From Macrostomum hystrix (lineage: Eukaryota > Platyhelminthes > Macrostomidae), in NCBI GenBank assembly GCA_950097015.1, contig CATNEN010000007.1, positions 11,595,001-11,659,000 of the forward strand: DNA of 64,000 nt, given 5' to 3'. The notes below the pieces were generated by a model. That model was not told the origin of the DNA, did no database searches, and was given only the letters and a program-made list of their open reading frames with translations. Made by a program: the position numbers and the translations under genes. Below, in pieces: positions 13,501-24,399 of the stretch; the first letter of the stretch is position 1; each line of letters begins with the position of its first letter.

Positions 13501-16500
13501 GTCATTCTTGACTTGGTCATTCTTGACTAGGTCATTCTTGACTTGGTCATTCTTGACTTGGTCATTCTTGACTAGGTCATTTCTGACTTGGTCATTCTTG
13601 ACTTGGTCATTCTTGACTTGGTCATTCTTGACTTGGTCATTCTTGACTAGGTCATTTCTGACTTGGTCATTTCTGACTTGGTCATTCTTGACTTGGTCAT
13701 TCTTGACTTGGTCATTCTTGACTAGGTCATTCTTGACTAGGTCATTCTTGACTTGGTCATTCTTGACTTGGTCATTCTTGACTAGGTCATTTCTGACTTG
13801 GTCATTCTTGACTAGGTCATTTCTGACTTGGTCATTCTTGACTTGGTCATTCTTGACTTGGTCATTCTTGACTTGGTCATTCCTGACTAGGTCATTCCTG
13901 ACTAGGTCATTCTTGACTTGGTCATTTTTGACTAGGTCATTCTTGACTTGGTCATTCTTGACTAGGTCATTCTTGACTAGGTCATTCTTGACTTGGTCAT
14001 TCTTGACTTGGTCATTCTTGACTAGGTCATTCTTGACTTGGTCATTCTTGACTTGGTCATTCTTGACTGGATCGAGTGAGGGCAAGCCCTGATATTTGTG
14101 GCAGAAGAAAAGTGCATCTCCAGCTACAGCACTGCAGCCTTGGGCAGTGAAGCACCCCAGCGGAGCCTCCCGCGCATGATGTACTCGGCCAGGTGGCCGG
14201 CTGTGTCTTCGCCTCGACATCTTAAAAGCCCCTCCTCTCACCCAACTGGCCTCTGCAACTTTTACCGCTGCCATCAAGCTTGGCCTTAACCATCCCGCTG
14301 CACCTTTGCCTGCACTGGCGGCCACCATGTGCAATTTTGCCCTGCCAATTCCCACCAGTCAGCCACGGTCCAGAATCCCGCGGTGCGACATCTTCTGCCC
14401 GGACTCGATACCCGCCTCCTGCAGCCTCTCTTCGTGCCATTTGCAACTCCCGGCCTCTACTTCAGCCGCTGCCCCCTCCGCACCTTCCTGCCGCAGCGTG
14501 TGCGGCCGCGAATCCGGGAAATCAATCCTTCACCCTCCCCTACCCCCGCCTGTCCCTCAGCAGCAGGCTATGGGCTTTGAGGGTCTGCCAGCGCATCCTC
14601 TGCCCTCTCCATTTCTCTCTCTCCCGCAGCCCAGCTCGGGTCCGCCATCTTTGCAGCCTGCGAGCTGCGCCAACCCTCCCCGGTCCCCCAGGCCCTGCCT
14701 CCCCAACTTGCACACTGATTCCGCCTGAATGGGGGCTGTTCACTTCCAGGTAACACGCGGCTGTGGGCGTTTCCATTTTGTCTGCTTTGTCTGTGCTGCG
14801 TAGTCGAGAAATTAGGTAGAAAGAAGTCCAGTTTACGAATTATGGATGTGCCCGAGGGCCTGGGTGGAATTGATTGTCAACCTTATGTTTGAAAATGCAC
14901 GACATCAACTTCCTTAGGGGCACTGCAGGTCTGCAATTAGTAACCTCTGTCACCCCACTAATACCCTATTATAGTAAACTTATATTTCTTATCAAGGTCC
15001 CCAGCTCGAATCTGCGTGGCTAAAATTCAAGGCCTAGCTGCTCACCAATGCCTCACCGGCCTCTTTTCAGTCTTGCTGTTTTGCTTTCTATGAAATCTGT
15101 CTGCTTTCTGTCTGCCTCAACTTTCCCCATCTGAAGCGTCAGCAGACGTTTCCGTATTAAAGAATCTTCCCATGCTGCCGATGCCCTTCTTTAAGTAGTG
15201 TGCTAAGCAATTTCAATGCTTCATTCTTGTCTAACAGGAGCTGGCCTTGAAGTGGGACGAGGTGTCCTCCCGTGTGCCGGCCCGGGACCAGAGCCTGCAG
15301 CAGGAGGTGGCCAGGCAGCACCAGAACGAGCGCCTGCGACGCCAGTTCGCCGACCTCGCCAACGTGGCCGGCCCCTGGATTGAGCAGCGTCTCGACGGCG
15401 TGTCCAGCATCTGCTCCAGCGGCCGGCAGCTCAGCCTGGAGGAGCAGGACCGCCGGCTGAATGCGATTCAGGACGAGCTGCACGGATTCAAGGTGGGCTC
15501 GGAATGGGATTTTGAGTTTGAAATCCCAACTAACTGGGATCTGGAGTCTAAAATCCAAACAGATTAGGATTTGGAGTCAGAAATCCAACAGATTAGGATT
15601 TGGAGTCAGAAATCCCAACAGATTAGGATTTGGAGTCAGAAATCCCAACAGATTAGGATTTGGAGTCAGAAATCCCAACAGATTAGGATTTGGAGTCAGA
15701 AATCCCAACATATTAGGATTTGGAGTCAGAAATCCCAACAGATTGGGATTTGGAGTCAGAAATCCAAACAGATTAGGATTTGGAGTCAGAAATCCCAACA
15801 GATTAGGATTTGGAGTCAGAAATCCAAACAGATTAGGATTTGGAGTCAGAAATCCAAACAGATTAGGATTTGGAGTCAGAAATCCCAACAGATTAGGATT
15901 TGGAGTCAGAAATCCAAACAGATTAGGATTTGGAGTCAGAAATCCAAACAGATTAGGATTTGGAGTCAGAAATCCCAACAGATTAGGTTTTGGAGTCAGA
16001 AATCCCAACAGATTAGGATTTGAAGTCAGAAATCCAAACAGACGACTGGGATTTAAAGTCTGAAATCCTAATAGATTGGGTTTTGGAGTCTGAAATCCCA
16101 ACAGATTGGGATTTTTAGTCTAAAATCCCAACCTAAAGGAGCTCTGAATACAAATTCCCGCCGTTTGCTTAAATATCTATTTCAAATTCCAGGCCTGTTT
16201 GTTCGCCACAATGTATACTAACCCCACCGCCACCTCCTGTCTCGACTCCAATTCAGGCCAACATCGACGAGATGGAGCGGGTGAACCAGAGCATCCAGGA
16301 GGCCTTCATCTTCGACAACCCGCATTCTCCCTACACCATGGAGACTGTGCGCGTTGGCTGGGAGCAGTTGCACACCTCCATCGCCAAGGCGCTGAATGAG
16401 GTTGCCAACCAGATCCTCACTCGGTGAGCAGCCGCCTCACTCATGAATGACCTGGATGAGCTATTGATGAATGACCTTTATGAGCTATTGATGAATGACC

Positions 16501-17944
16501 TGGATGAGCTATTGATGAATGACATTTATGAGCTATTGATGAATGACCTGGATGAGCTATTCATGAATGACCTGGATGAGCTATTGATGAATAACCTTGA
16601 TGAGCTATTGATGAATGACCTTTATGAGCTATTGATGAATAACCTTGATGAGCTATTGATGAATGACCTTTATGAGCTATTGATGAATGACCTGGATGAG
16701 CTATTCATGAATGACCTGGATGAGCTATTCATGAATGACCTGGATGAGCACTGGCTCACCCTTCACCTTTCCTGTCGCTCCATTCGCAGAGACTCCAAGG
16801 GCATCACAAACGATGAGATGGCGGAGTTCCGCAAGTGCTTCAACCACTTCGACAAGAGCAAGACCCGCCGCCTGGACCCCATCGAGTTCAAGGCCTGCCT
16901 GGTGTCGCTAGGCTACAACATCCGCAACGACCGGCAGGGCGAGCAGGACTTCACCCGCATCATGGCGCTGGTCGACCCCAATCGCACCGGCCAGGTCGGC
17001 TTCGACGCCTTCGTTGACTTCATGACCAGCGAGAAGACGGACCAGAACACCGCCGACCAGATCATCCAGTCCTTCCGCATCCTGGCTGGCGATCTGGTGA
17101 GCATGTACTGCCTGGCCTGACTCACTTCCACCTGACTCACTCCCACCTGACTCACACCCACCTGACTCACTCCCACCTGACTCACTCCCACGTGACTCAC
17201 TCCCACCTGACTCACTCCCACCTGACTCACTCCCATCTGACTCACTTCAACCTGACTCACTCCCACGTGACTCACTCCCACCTGACTCACAACCACCTGA
17301 CTCACTCCCACGTGACTCACTCCCACGTGACTCACTCCCACCTGACTCACTCCCACCTGACTCACTCCCACCTGACTCACTCCCACCTGACTCACTCCCA
17401 CCTGACTCACTCCCACGTGACTCACTCCCACCTGACTCACTCCCACCTGACTCACTCCCACCTGACTCACTCCCACGTGACTCACTCCCACCTGACTCAC
17501 TCCCACCTGACTCACTCCCACGTGACTCACTCCCACCTGACTCACTCCCACCTGACTCACTCCCGCCTGACTTACTTCCACCTGACTCACTCCCACCTGA
17601 CTCACTCCCACCTGACTCACTCCCACGTGACTCACTCCCACCTGACTCACTCCCACGTGACTCACTCCCACCTGACTCACTCCCACCTGACTCACTCCCA
17701 CCTGACTCACTCCCACCTGACTCACTCCCGCCTGACCCGCTTCCACCTGACACAATCGCAACCGTTTCCGTCCATCTTTCCGCAGCCGTACGTCACCTCG
17801 GAGGTGTTGCGCCGAGAGCTGCCGCCGGACCAGGCCGAGTACTGCATCCAGCGCATGTCACCGTACGGTGGGCCCGACGCCCCTCCAGGCGCCCTGGACT
17901 ACACGACCTTCTCTGCCACGCTGTATGGCGAGACCGACCTGTGA
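4530..17944 (+). CDS. ACTN: alpha-actinin, 13 coding exons plus one alternative exon
   Basis: Antiparallel-dimer actin cross-linker of Z-discs, adhesions and stress fibres. Exons: 4530-4676, 5446-5680, 5880-5966, 6059-6146, 6285-6363 (or 7446-7524), 7842-7923, 8200-8695, 8836-9141, 11891-12209, 15238-15492, 16257-16423, 16790-17096, 17786-17944. All junctions are in phase, giving 908 aa (human about 892). Domains: acidic N-terminus (1-49), CH1 (about 50-155), CH2 (about 165-270), four spectrin repeats (about 280-750), EF-hands (about 760-908), ending in the family's LYGETDL-type terminus. EF-hand 1 ([12 protein letters not shown]) has acidic residues at loop positions 1, 9 and 12. EF-hand 2 ([12 protein letters not shown]) lacks the final acidic residue, so at most one classical Ca2+ site is likely. 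At the last junction, DL replaces the usual DK. A probable AATAAA lies at 19361. Seven introns carry tandem arrays. Confidence 0.98.
6285..6363 (+). other. ACTN: alpha-actinin exon 5a (first of two alternative CH2 exons)
   Basis: This 79-bp exon completes a split serine (AG|C) and reads [18 protein letters not shown], ending SKLSR in phase 0. It is flanked by an AG acceptor and a weaker GTACAG donor. A second exon of identical length and phases lies at 7446-7524. Using both in series would break the frame, so they must be mutually exclusive or one is unused. Confidence 0.85.
6590..7263. repeat. 31-bp minisatellite, alpha-actinin intron between exons 5a and 5b
   Basis: Head-to-tail units of GGACCGGAACAGCCCAGGTG plus 11 more bases, about 21 copies. 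The edge copies are more diverged (near 6590-6660). The array fills most of the DNA between the duplicated exons. Confidence 0.97.
7446..7524 (+). other. ACTN: alpha-actinin exon 5b (second alternative CH2 exon)
   Basis: This 79-bp exon reads [18 protein letters not shown], ending YDKLSK, with the same entry and exit phases as exon 5a and a strong GTGAGT donor. It differs from 5a at six residues (W to F, K to Q, L to I, S to D, S unchanged then R to K at the end, with codon changes elsewhere). No stop or splice-site damage is visible, so it looks functional. Fly alpha-actinin has F, and human ACTN1 has W, at the first position. Confidence 0.85.
7958..8170. repeat. 21-bp minisatellite, alpha-actinin intron 6
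   Basis: About ten units of TCCAGTCTCCAGCTCCCATGT-type sequence begin about 34 bp after the 5' splice site and end about 30 bp before the acceptor. The 21-bp period keeps frames open on both strands, which explains the long ORFs over this intron. Confidence 0.95.
8696..8835 (+). repeat. two-copy 39-bp duplication starting at a 5' splice site
   Basis: Intron 7 of alpha-actinin (140 bp) begins GTGAGGAGGCAGCTCAGGCT, and the same words recur 39 bp later at 8735. The first copy starts exactly at the splice donor, so the donor itself is part of the duplicated unit. Confidence 0.8.
9355..11745. repeat. 40-bp minisatellite, about 60 copies, alpha-actinin intron 8
   Basis: The unit contains CTAGGAGTGTTTACTAGAAA followed by CGTGGGACGCTTCCTATAAA. 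Recurrent variants (TAT/CAAT, GAG/GAC, TTACT/TCACT/GTACT) repeat as blocks about 760 bp apart, which shows segmental duplication inside the array. A degenerate lead-in with related words runs from about 9210. It is the longest array in the window by length. Confidence 0.98.
12242..14072. repeat. 15-bp minisatellite, about 120 copies, alpha-actinin intron 9
   Basis: The unit is TGACTTGGTCATTCT, with TTGG/TAGG and TTCTT/TTTCT variants, starting about 32 bp after the donor. One unit is disrupted near 13108. Because 15 is a multiple of three, both strands stay open for hundreds of codons, but there is no coding signature. The remaining 1.1 kb of the intron (14073-15237) is pyrimidine-rich unique sequence. 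Confidence 0.98.
15507..16125. repeat. 30-bp minisatellite, alpha-actinin intron 10
   Basis: Units of GATTAGGATTTGGAGTCAGA plus AATCCCAACA, about 20 copies, starting about 15 bp after the donor. The edge copies are more diverged than the centre. Confidence 0.97.
16442..16750. repeat. 24-bp minisatellite, alpha-actinin intron 11
   Basis: About 13 units of ATGAATGACCTGGATGAGCT plus ATTG fill the intron from about +18 of the donor to about 40 bp before the acceptor. Confidence 0.97.
17112..17750. repeat. 15-bp minisatellite, alpha-actinin intron 12
   Basis: About 42 units of CCTGACTCACTCCCA run from +15 of the donor to about 35 bp before the last exon. The antisense of each unit reads GTGGGAGTGAGTCAG, so every 15 bp carries a donor-like GTGAGT on the opposite strand. 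Confidence 0.97.
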
Positions 17945-19366
17945 GGGAGCGGCCTTGGACTTGGATTTCAATGAAAGTACTTTTAGCCAGTTTTTCTGTT
18001 TGTCTCTCAGCCTTGCCCTCCCAGCCATTATCCTCTGCTGCATCGTTTCCCCATTGATTGAGTGCTTCAATTCAGTTTCAGTTTCCTGCTATTGGTTGCT
18101 GATTTGCTCTTATTTTCAAGCAGGACTCGCGAGAACTCACGGAACTCGCGGCTCCATTCGTGTTTTTAGTTGTTTTTTTTGTTTTTAACTAGCACTGATT
18201 CTGTTTTACCCAGTATCGGCCACTGACCAAAGCTGCTGGCTGCTATTTTACTGAGTTCTCTGACGCATTGAAAGCTTATTTCTGTGTGGCTTCATTGGCT
18301 TTTCGAATCGGGTCCTGGTGCCGGCCCTGAACTGCTCTGCCGTGCTCAACTTTTCTTACCTTTCGCTCCCGGCTCCGGTCTGTCCGGCTTGCACGAACCA
18401 ATGAGGTTGGAGCCCCCTACTGATTGGCTAGGCATGTTCTTGTGTGCTTGATTTCAACAACCCTCGGGATCATCGTCGCGTTTTTTCTGGTTGTTCTAGT
18501 CATTCAACGATCGTTTCTTTTTTTATTTTTCCTATCGATGTAAGCAACTATTTCAACGAAATCAAATCTTTTTGAAAATCTATTCTCTTTCTCCCGAAAA
18601 GCACGGACGCGAGTTTTAATCGTGTTTTGCGTCACTGTCCCCGATACCTGCAATTTGAGGCACTCAATTTTGTAAATCCTTTGCTAACCCATCGAGACTT
18701 TTGAGACGATGCCCTAGCCTTAATGAATGAATCGCAACTTTCAACTCCAGGTAGCATGAGACGTATCTTTTTGATTGAAGGATTTATTTATGTTATAATA
18801 TACGTCTCCTACTCCTACTACTACGAGTACTACTGCTGGTTAAGTAGTGCTGTGGGAACATTAACTTCTACTAATTTGAAGTTCAGGACTGCGCAGATGA
18901 TGCTGAGTAGCTGCATGAGCACCAGCGAGTCTGACATGACCTCTGCATCTTTCGGTCCCCTGCCTCTAGAATTTCATTTCCGCAATTGGTTCTTTGTTGT
19001 GCATCGTTTCTTTTTTTAACAAGCTTTTTTAACTTCTTTTTTATTTTTACCCAAACCCTTCTGCGGCCTGGTGACTTCTCTCCGAATTTCGGGCCGCAGC
19101 CGCTTCCGCTTTTGCTTGTGAGTTTATGGCCCGTTCAACCGGTTAGCGAGCTAGTTCCTCTTTGCCTGTTTTCCTCTGGCTTTCCCTTCCATTTCTGCCC
19201 CAGTCTCAGGCCCCGAGAGTGCTCTAGCAGTATTTACTATAAGCATCAATACTACCTTTGTTTCTATCATTTTCTATACTTATAATTGCTCTTGTTATTT
19301 TTTAATTGTAGCCAGCGTCTGTACCAATCGTCTTAACAAAACTCGCTTTATGAATTGACTAATAAA
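17945..19366 (+). other. probable alpha-actinin 3' UTR
   Basis: This 1.4 kb after the stop codon has no coding signature and is T-rich. The first convincing AATAAA on this strand is at 19361-19366. The end is inferred; no transcript evidence was available. Confidence 0.55.
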
Positions 19367-19911
19367 AACTAACTAATTATTTATACATTTATAATATGCC
19401 AAAATCGAGCCTCTCTTTGAGTTCTTCCTGTTTGCTTGTCTTTTACTGCTCTTGTTGAAGCAGGGCTCAGGAACCGCGCCGCGCTGGAGTTTACATGAGA
19501 TTTGCTGAATGTGCCGCCTGGGTGCAGCAGTCACACCAGGCTAATGCCCGCCCTGAACAGGCTGAAATCTGATATTTGGCTGATTTGGCCTGTACCGAAC
19601 TGAGAAAATCCGCGTCCCCTCAAAACTGGAAACTCGAGCCGCCAGCTAAACATGCGGAGCACACGTGAGGTGGCACATTGAGATGACTCATCGCAGCCTA
19701 AAGCCCTGATTGCTGCGCAAACTCTGCAACATTCGCTGATCTTTCTCTGCTTCTCTCTTGGGGCAGAAGTCAGGCAGAAAATAGGTGTGCTAATTTTGGA
19801 CCAGCCAGGTGCGTGTGCCGGGGGGCTGCTCGCGTGAATGGGCGAATGAGCGACTCTTAATCGGGCAGCACGGTGGCCGGCCGACCGCCTTTTCTGTTGC
19901 CTGCACGCAGG

Positions 19912-19921
19912 CATAAAAGCA
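19912..19921 (+). promoter_or_regulatory. TATA-like box for the single-pass membrane protein gene
   Basis: GCATAAAAGC lies about 80 bp upstream of the ATG at 20000, which leaves room for a start site near 19945. It is a match to the TATA consensus only. Confidence 0.4.
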
Positions 19922-19999
19922 TCGAGCAGGGACCAACCGGCATACGATTTTGCATGAACTTGTTTGCGAGTCTGATGTTGAAGAGCACTGAGCTGAGAC

Positions 20000-20830
20000 A
20001 TGCGAGCACCGATGGACGTGCTGTCAGTGCAACCCGTTGCGGCCCAGACTGCTGGCGCCAGGTAAGTGCGTTTTCATTATCGCTGTCGTTCTTTCCGACA
20101 ACACGCTGAATCATCCTGTCTGACCTTGCCGCGCTGCCGCAGCTCCGTCGAGCAGTACGGCTCCGTGCTCACACTGCGCTACCCGGCTCCCCGCCACTAC
20201 AGCAGTGGCGCGGGCATGGACCCGCACGAGGAGCGGCTGGCCCTGGCACTCGGCGGCGGCCTAGCGGCGGTCCTGGTCGGCCTGGCGCTGCTGATCTGCT
20301 GCTGCCGACAGTTCAAGCTTAGCGGCCTGGCGGCTGCCCGGCGGGCCAAGTGGCGCCGACATCGTCAGCAGCTCGTCCTGCCAGGCTACCTCCTGCGGGC
20401 CCGCCAGCCAGGCCTTCGCTACCCGAATCTGATTGGCCCTGGTGCCATTGGCTTTTGGAATACTCCACCAGCTCAGCCAATCTGCGTTGTCAACAGCCTG
20501 GCCGTGACCTCGAGCACTTCCGCCACCCCAGCTAGTTTTGGAACCGGAGCCGGAAGTGGATTTGGAAATGGAACCAGAAGCGGATTTGGGAGCGGAATAG
20601 GAAGTGACACTGCAGCTGGAACCAGAAGCGGCTTTGCTGCACCAGGCAGCAGAAGAAACGGAGTCCAAGCTGAACCCGGAAGTGGAGTCGAAGTGTTCCC
20701 GCTGGGAGTCGGTGTTGGCTATAGTCGTTTAGAACGGCCGCAGCCGCAGCCGCCGCCACAGCCGAAGTTCAGGCTTCAACAGCTGAAACGGCAAGCAGCG
20801 GTCAGCCTGAGCAGCTCGGCTATTGTTTAG
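20000..20830 (+). CDS. single-pass membrane protein of unknown function, 2 exons
   Basis: Exons 20000-20061 and 20143-20830 join in phase (AG|C) to give 249 aa. The ATG at 20000 is the first after an in-frame TGA at 19994. Residues 53-75 form one strong hydrophobic helix ending in ICCC, followed at once by basic sequence (FKLSGLAAARRAKWRRHR). A short N-terminus outside and a long C-terminus in the cytoplasm are therefore likely; the three cysteines could be palmitoylated. The C-terminal half is Gly/Ser/Thr-rich (GFGNGTRSGFG-like) and then Pro/Gln-rich. There is no obvious signal peptide and no family that I recognise. An alternative start is Met46 in exon 2. High GC and clean splice sites support a real gene. 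Confidence 0.6.
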
Positions 20831-21111
20831 ACAACAGAGACAACAGGAAAAGTCTAACTTCTCTTTTCAGTTGTGTCCAATGAGACTTTTATTGCCTTTA
20901 TGATTTTTAAATGCTTAAATACACAACCGCTACTGCTACTTGGCATCAATGTGCAATTCATGAAAGACATGCCAGTCCTTCGTCATCGTCTAATGCCACT
21001 ATAGCTCCACTATAGGACTTCTATACGTGTATGCAGTAACTGATTGCGCCACGGCTATAGGTCTCCGATTTAAAAAATATTTTATTTTTCTGAACTTTCT
21101 TCTACGTTTCT

Positions 21112-21330
21112 ATTGGGGGTGAGTGGCAGAGCGATTAATGCGTGTGCCTCTCCCACCAAGGTCCCTCAGCTCGACTCCGAGGCGAGGCCACATTCATTTG
21201 GGGCGCAGCCGCGGAAGGAAGGCTATGGGGGTCCCTTAAGGGCCAACCTCCAAGACACATGAAGTAAGAGTGTACACTGCCTGACGATGAGAAAGTCAGG
21301 GAAGATATACCCACCTATGTGAGCGTCCGC
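21112..21330 (+). mobile_element. SINE family A copy, 3' truncated
   Basis: The tRNA-like head (GTGGCAGAGCGATTAATGCG, then B-box-like CAGCTCGACTCCGAGG) and the body word GGGGCGCAGCCGCGGAAGGA match the copies at 1.7-2.0 kb and 36.2-36.6 kb in reverse orientation. The 3' word and the A/T tail are missing. It lies between two genes. Confidence 0.65.
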
Positions 21331-22039
21331 CAAGTTACATGTCACTTCTCTTAACTGCTTAAAACTATGTCAGCTCTTGAGTTAAAGACATACTCCGGGT
21401 ATGTACAATGAGATCTACTTCAGGATCTCTGTTAGAAAAGCAATCCGAGAGGTCATCATGAAACTTTGCATTATATAAGCTTTTACACTGGCTGGGAATG
21501 AATTTGTCTTTTCGTGTTATAGAACCCTCAGAAAAAAAGTGAGATTTTGAGATAGAGAGTTTAAGACTGATGCTCTGACAGGGTGACTTTGACTTTGGGG
21601 CTCACTCAAGACTCGACATGTATCAGACGCTGCGCGGGTACGATTGCGCTACTAACTCATAAAAGTGCACGCAAGCTGACTTAGCAGAAAAAATTACTGA
21701 TATCGTTCACATGAAAAATTAACGGCAAACAGGCATAAGGCAGGCACCCTCGGCCATAGACTCCTAGATTAATACGCTAGTCTATGACCAAAGGGCCTGA
21801 ACAGGTCCCGAGGGTGAAAAGTGAAGCAGCATTCGCTCGAAAACTTGCTAAGCTAATCCCGCTCAACTCGCTGCTTTGAAGACGCTCTCACAGGACCAAA
21901 TAACTTGGTAAGTTACTTGCAATTATGCTTTGTCTTCATACATTGCACTTTATAAATGTGTAAATCTGTAAGGACAGATGCATGTAATGGCATGCATGCA
22001 ATAATAATAGAGCTCTAGGTAGGTGCTAGGTGCTAGGTA

Positions 22040-22047
22040 GATAAAAA
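22040..22047 (+). promoter_or_regulatory. TATA-like box for the basic protein gene
   Basis: GATAAAAA lies 75 bp upstream of the ATG at 22115. It could place a start near 22070. Consensus match only. Confidence 0.35.
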
Positions 22048-22114
22048 CTTTCATTTAGTTACTTAGCCTGCATGGCAACCCCAAATCCCACCCCTCATCT
22101 GACCGCCGACAGCA

Positions 22115-22291
22115 ATGGCTTCGATGCGCAAAGGCCGCAGGGCTGGCAAGTCCAAGAAGAGCGTTTCCAAGAGGGCTTCACCGTCCAAGGGCAGGAAGGC
22201 ATCGAGGTCCGCCCGCAGGCGTGTCAAGCGCGCCTCCAAGAAGGCCCGCGCTGGTCTAGCTGGCGGTGCCCAGGCCGGCAGCAGCAAGTGA
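22115..22291 (+). CDS. small Lys/Arg-rich protamine-like protein
   Basis: This single-exon ORF encodes 58 aa (ATG in the good context AGCAATGG, stop TGA at 22289). About 22 of 58 residues are Lys or Arg, in SKK, SRSARRR and KRASKKAR-like clusters; there is no acidic residue and no Cys. That composition fits sperm nuclear basic proteins (protamine-like or H1-tail-like), which condense DNA. Serines next to basic residues could be phosphorylated. A TATA-like box (22040) and an ATTAAA (22458-22463) bracket it as a compact intronless unit. A longer overlapping frame from 22072 lacks this bias and is treated as a shadow. A ribosomal-protein or histone-tail fragment is the main alternative. The function is inferred from composition only. 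Confidence 0.62.
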   Translation: MASMRKGRRAGKSKKSVSKRASPSKGRKASRSARRRVKRASKKARAGLAGGAQAGSSK

Positions 22292-22457
22292 CGGACTCTC
22301 CTTGGATTGATTGGCTAGGATTGACAGAGACTTATCAAATTGATCCGAATTCGACTTAGTATATTAACCAACCGCCCACACTGCATACATTTCTAAAAAA
22401 TTAGCTCAATCTGAATGAAACCAGCTGTACCCGCTGTACTATGAGTGAATAGCTCTC

Positions 22458-22463
22458 ATTAAA
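22458..22463 (+). terminator. poly(A) signal ATTAAA of the basic protein gene
   Basis: ATTAAA lies about 165 bp after the stop codon, in the right orientation and at a usual distance. Confidence 0.45.
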
Positions 22464-23429
22464 AATACAGATGCATCTACCTTTCTGTTCTTCCAATTAG
22501 GCAGCTCACATAAAATTTGTTTGCTTTTTTCTGTCATTTTTTATGAATCGTGGCTAAATCTATAATGTCGATTCTCAATTTAAAACATTGAAAAACATCT
22601 CAGCAAAGTGAGAGTTCTAAAAAGCACATTCATAATAGAAGGAAATTTAAAAATTAAACGTGCAGCATTCAGGAAGATCCATAAATGTATATAGATTACT
22701 GCTATTGAGTTTAGAAAAATTGGAATGTGAGAGGTTAAATACAACATAATGAAAACAATCTAAATACAATACAAGTATATTGAACACTGATGCACTTAAT
22801 CTCCGAAAATATACAAGTCACAGTCGGAAATGCACAGCGTCCTTCGTACACAGTTCGTATTCCGCAGCAGAAAAAAATTAGCAATACTGTCCGAATCGCT
22901 TGTTCTAGCACAGGCTCGGAATAAAATCTACCGTCTATGGCAGTCTGGCAGGCAGTCTCGCGAAATTCGGTGCGCCCAGACTTTAGAGCTAAATGACAGC
23001 TTAGGCCATAGAACCCCAGTGCTTCGTTGACTTCGTGTGTGTCACTGTGGTTTGCACTTTAGCATCAATTTTACTGCTTGCATAATCAAATTGACTGACA
23101 AAATGCAACTATAAAATTTGACTATAAAATTACTTCAGTGATTTGCTTTTTCTCTTTCGTTTCTTCCTCGATATCACGGTACAGACCTACCAGTGTGTAC
23201 CAGTATTCTTTAGCTTGGGGTACATTTATTGTAAGAGCTAGCAATCAAGATGAAAATATAATATCATATCCTTTTAGTGATATTATTTGTTTCTAACGCA
23301 GCTCGCGGCTGAAATATACGCATGACCTAATGGGTCCTTCAGTGTGGTATCATCAACGCTGCTCGACTTCTGTCCCATGTATTTTTATAACTTTATAGGT
23401 AAAGGAAAACTGACTTGCCAATTAGTACT

Positions 23430-23721
23430 ACTCGCCAATTGCCAAAATATTGGGCTGCAATGATATTGCCAAAGCTTTGCAAAGACTCTCACAGGCCATG
23501 GCTATTACGCCAGATCCGCGAAAACATCCCACACGGGTCGACCGGTTCCTCAAGGTACTAGACGAGCCTCTTTCTCCCCCACTTTCTTCGACCGTCTTTT
23601 TGAAGACGCGCGAGCACCCAGCCAGGCGATTGGTGTGAAGCATGTTAGAGACCTGGCTCTAAAGCGCGCGATTTGACGCTCCCCCCTCTTAGCCACTTCT
23701 GTGGTCGGCGTGGGGCGTAAC

Positions 23722-23756
<35 letters not shown>

Positions 23757-23757
23757 T
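23430..23757 (+). mobile_element. probable 3' end of a retroposon with (TAT)n tail
   Basis: A short ORF (23450-23638) ends 80 bp before the phrase GTCGGCGTGGGGCGTAAC, which runs straight into about 11 TAT units (23721-23755). A unique 3' end abutting a microsatellite is typical of non-LTR retrotransposons and their SINEs. I cannot assign a family; the ORF shows no reverse-transcriptase motif. Confidence 0.4.
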
Positions 23758-24399
23758 TCCCCAGTGAAGAGCACGCTGTGATTCAGTATCAAATCACACA
23801 GAAATTCTCAATATACTAATAACTTTTTTAGAATACCAAAATTCATATTTGAACTGTTTAATTTCAGTAAGGATAAGCAAGCATTTGACCTAGTGCTTAG
23901 CGCTTAAGATAGGCTGCAAAGATTTCGCAACAGTCGAACTTGAGATTTTAGCAGGCATGATACACTTTTTACTCGCAATTGCTGAGTTTCCATAATCGCT
24001 GCTTCCATAATTAATTAGTAATTAACTCTTTCAAGCGCAGTATTTAAGTATATAAATAAGGTATTTAAAGCATACTGCAAGAGTCATCATCGTACAGTTC
24101 AAAAAGTACGAGTACATACTACGACGAGCACATTTATATACCTGAACATCTCCGCATGAGTTGTTGCCAAAGTAAAATCCCGGAACCCGGAAAGTTGGAC
24201 AGATTTAATTTCTGCAACACCGGCTCTATGGACCCACGCACTCGTTTTGGGAGGTCCATATTAAACTATGCGCGTGTTGACTAACGAATCGCAGCTGTGG
24301 TGCATCGCTGACCACAGTCATAGGTGGTCAGCCAACTGGTCTCGAACCCAACAATCATACAACGTCGAACCCGTAAATCCGAACTGCAGCCATGACAGC

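Noticed and set aside
11931-14355. ORFs of 291-418 codons on both strands over the 15-bp array
   Set aside because: The unit is 15 bp and has no stop in several frames, so frames stay open automatically. The array lies between two in-phase alpha-actinin exons and shows no codon-level constraint.
22072-22359. A 95-aa plus-strand ORF overlapping the basic gene
   Set aside because: The alternative frame from 22115 has an extreme Lys/Arg bias with clustered serines, a better start context and coherent ends; the longer ORF has none of these.
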